Assembly: GCA_034336665.1 (NCBI GenBank)
Contig: CM067592.1
Span: forward strand, 39,125,889 to 39,189,888
From: Luscinia megarhynchos
Taxonomy: Eukaryota > Chordata > Aves > Passeriformes > Turdidae
Direction: 5' to 3'
Length of the DNA: 64,000 bases
Made by a program: the position numbers and the translations under genes. Below are positions 63,985-64,000 of the stretch, in pieces (the stretch's first letter is position 1; every line of letters starts with the position of its first letter). The notes under the pieces were generated by a model, which worked only from the letters and a program-made list of their open reading frames with translations, did no database searches and was not told the origin of the DNA.

Positions 63985-64000
63985 TTAAATATAAAATTGA

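Noticed and set aside
1..64000. CRISPR array, operon or prokaryotic system
   Set aside because: No spaced direct repeats, ribosome-binding sites or dense coding. All signals are those of a vertebrate genome.

Overview
The window is vertebrate nuclear DNA, most likely from a bird. The evidence is several CR1 LINE copies ending in the ATTCTATG-type tail, LTRs that read like avian ERVL-class elements, long AT-rich stretches without open frames, short microsatellites and two isolated GC-rich islands. Nothing prokaryotic is present. No complete protein-coding gene can be supported; nearly all open frames of 60-120 codons are chance frames or pieces of repeats.

The main landmark is a CpG island at about 30.47-31.30 kb. 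On the minus strand, at its left edge, lies a short frame that looks like the first coding exon of a secreted or membrane protein. It has a well-placed ATG at 30424, a 28-residue signal-peptide-like start and a consensus GTAAGT donor at 30339. If real, its first intron runs left through at least 30.3 kb of this window. On the plus strand the same island carries a plausible donor after 30787, a 615-bp gap rich in a CTCTGCCCGCG/CTCTATCCGCG-type array, a very strong polypyrimidine tract with acceptor at 31402, a 103-bp exon-like segment and a second consensus donor at 31506. This suggests a bidirectional promoter with a divergent spliced transcript. I could not name the gene.

Mobile elements, left to right: an ERVL-like LTR fragment (5.72-5.99 kb); a complete solo LTR with an intact AAAAT target duplication (13083-14263), which carries a GC-rich core with a five-copy 64-bp minisatellite and two CTCF-like motifs; an LTR of the 5.7-kb family (25007-25660) interrupted by a 60-bp CR1 tail that removed its poly(A) signal; minus-strand CR1 fragments at 35.59-35.76, 43.23-44.21 and 47.36-47.44 kb; two head-to-tail plus-strand CR1 copies of different subfamilies (52.08-54.10 kb); and a short solo LTR (58437-58789) of the same family as the 13.1-kb element but without the GC-rich core.

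Other structure includes a pair of diverged, unrecognised 200-bp repeats at 2.56 and 3.47 kb that hold different microsatellites at the same internal position, and a two-phase hexamer satellite at the right edge. The remaining stretches are AT-rich DNA, consistent with intron or intergenic sequence of a long gene.
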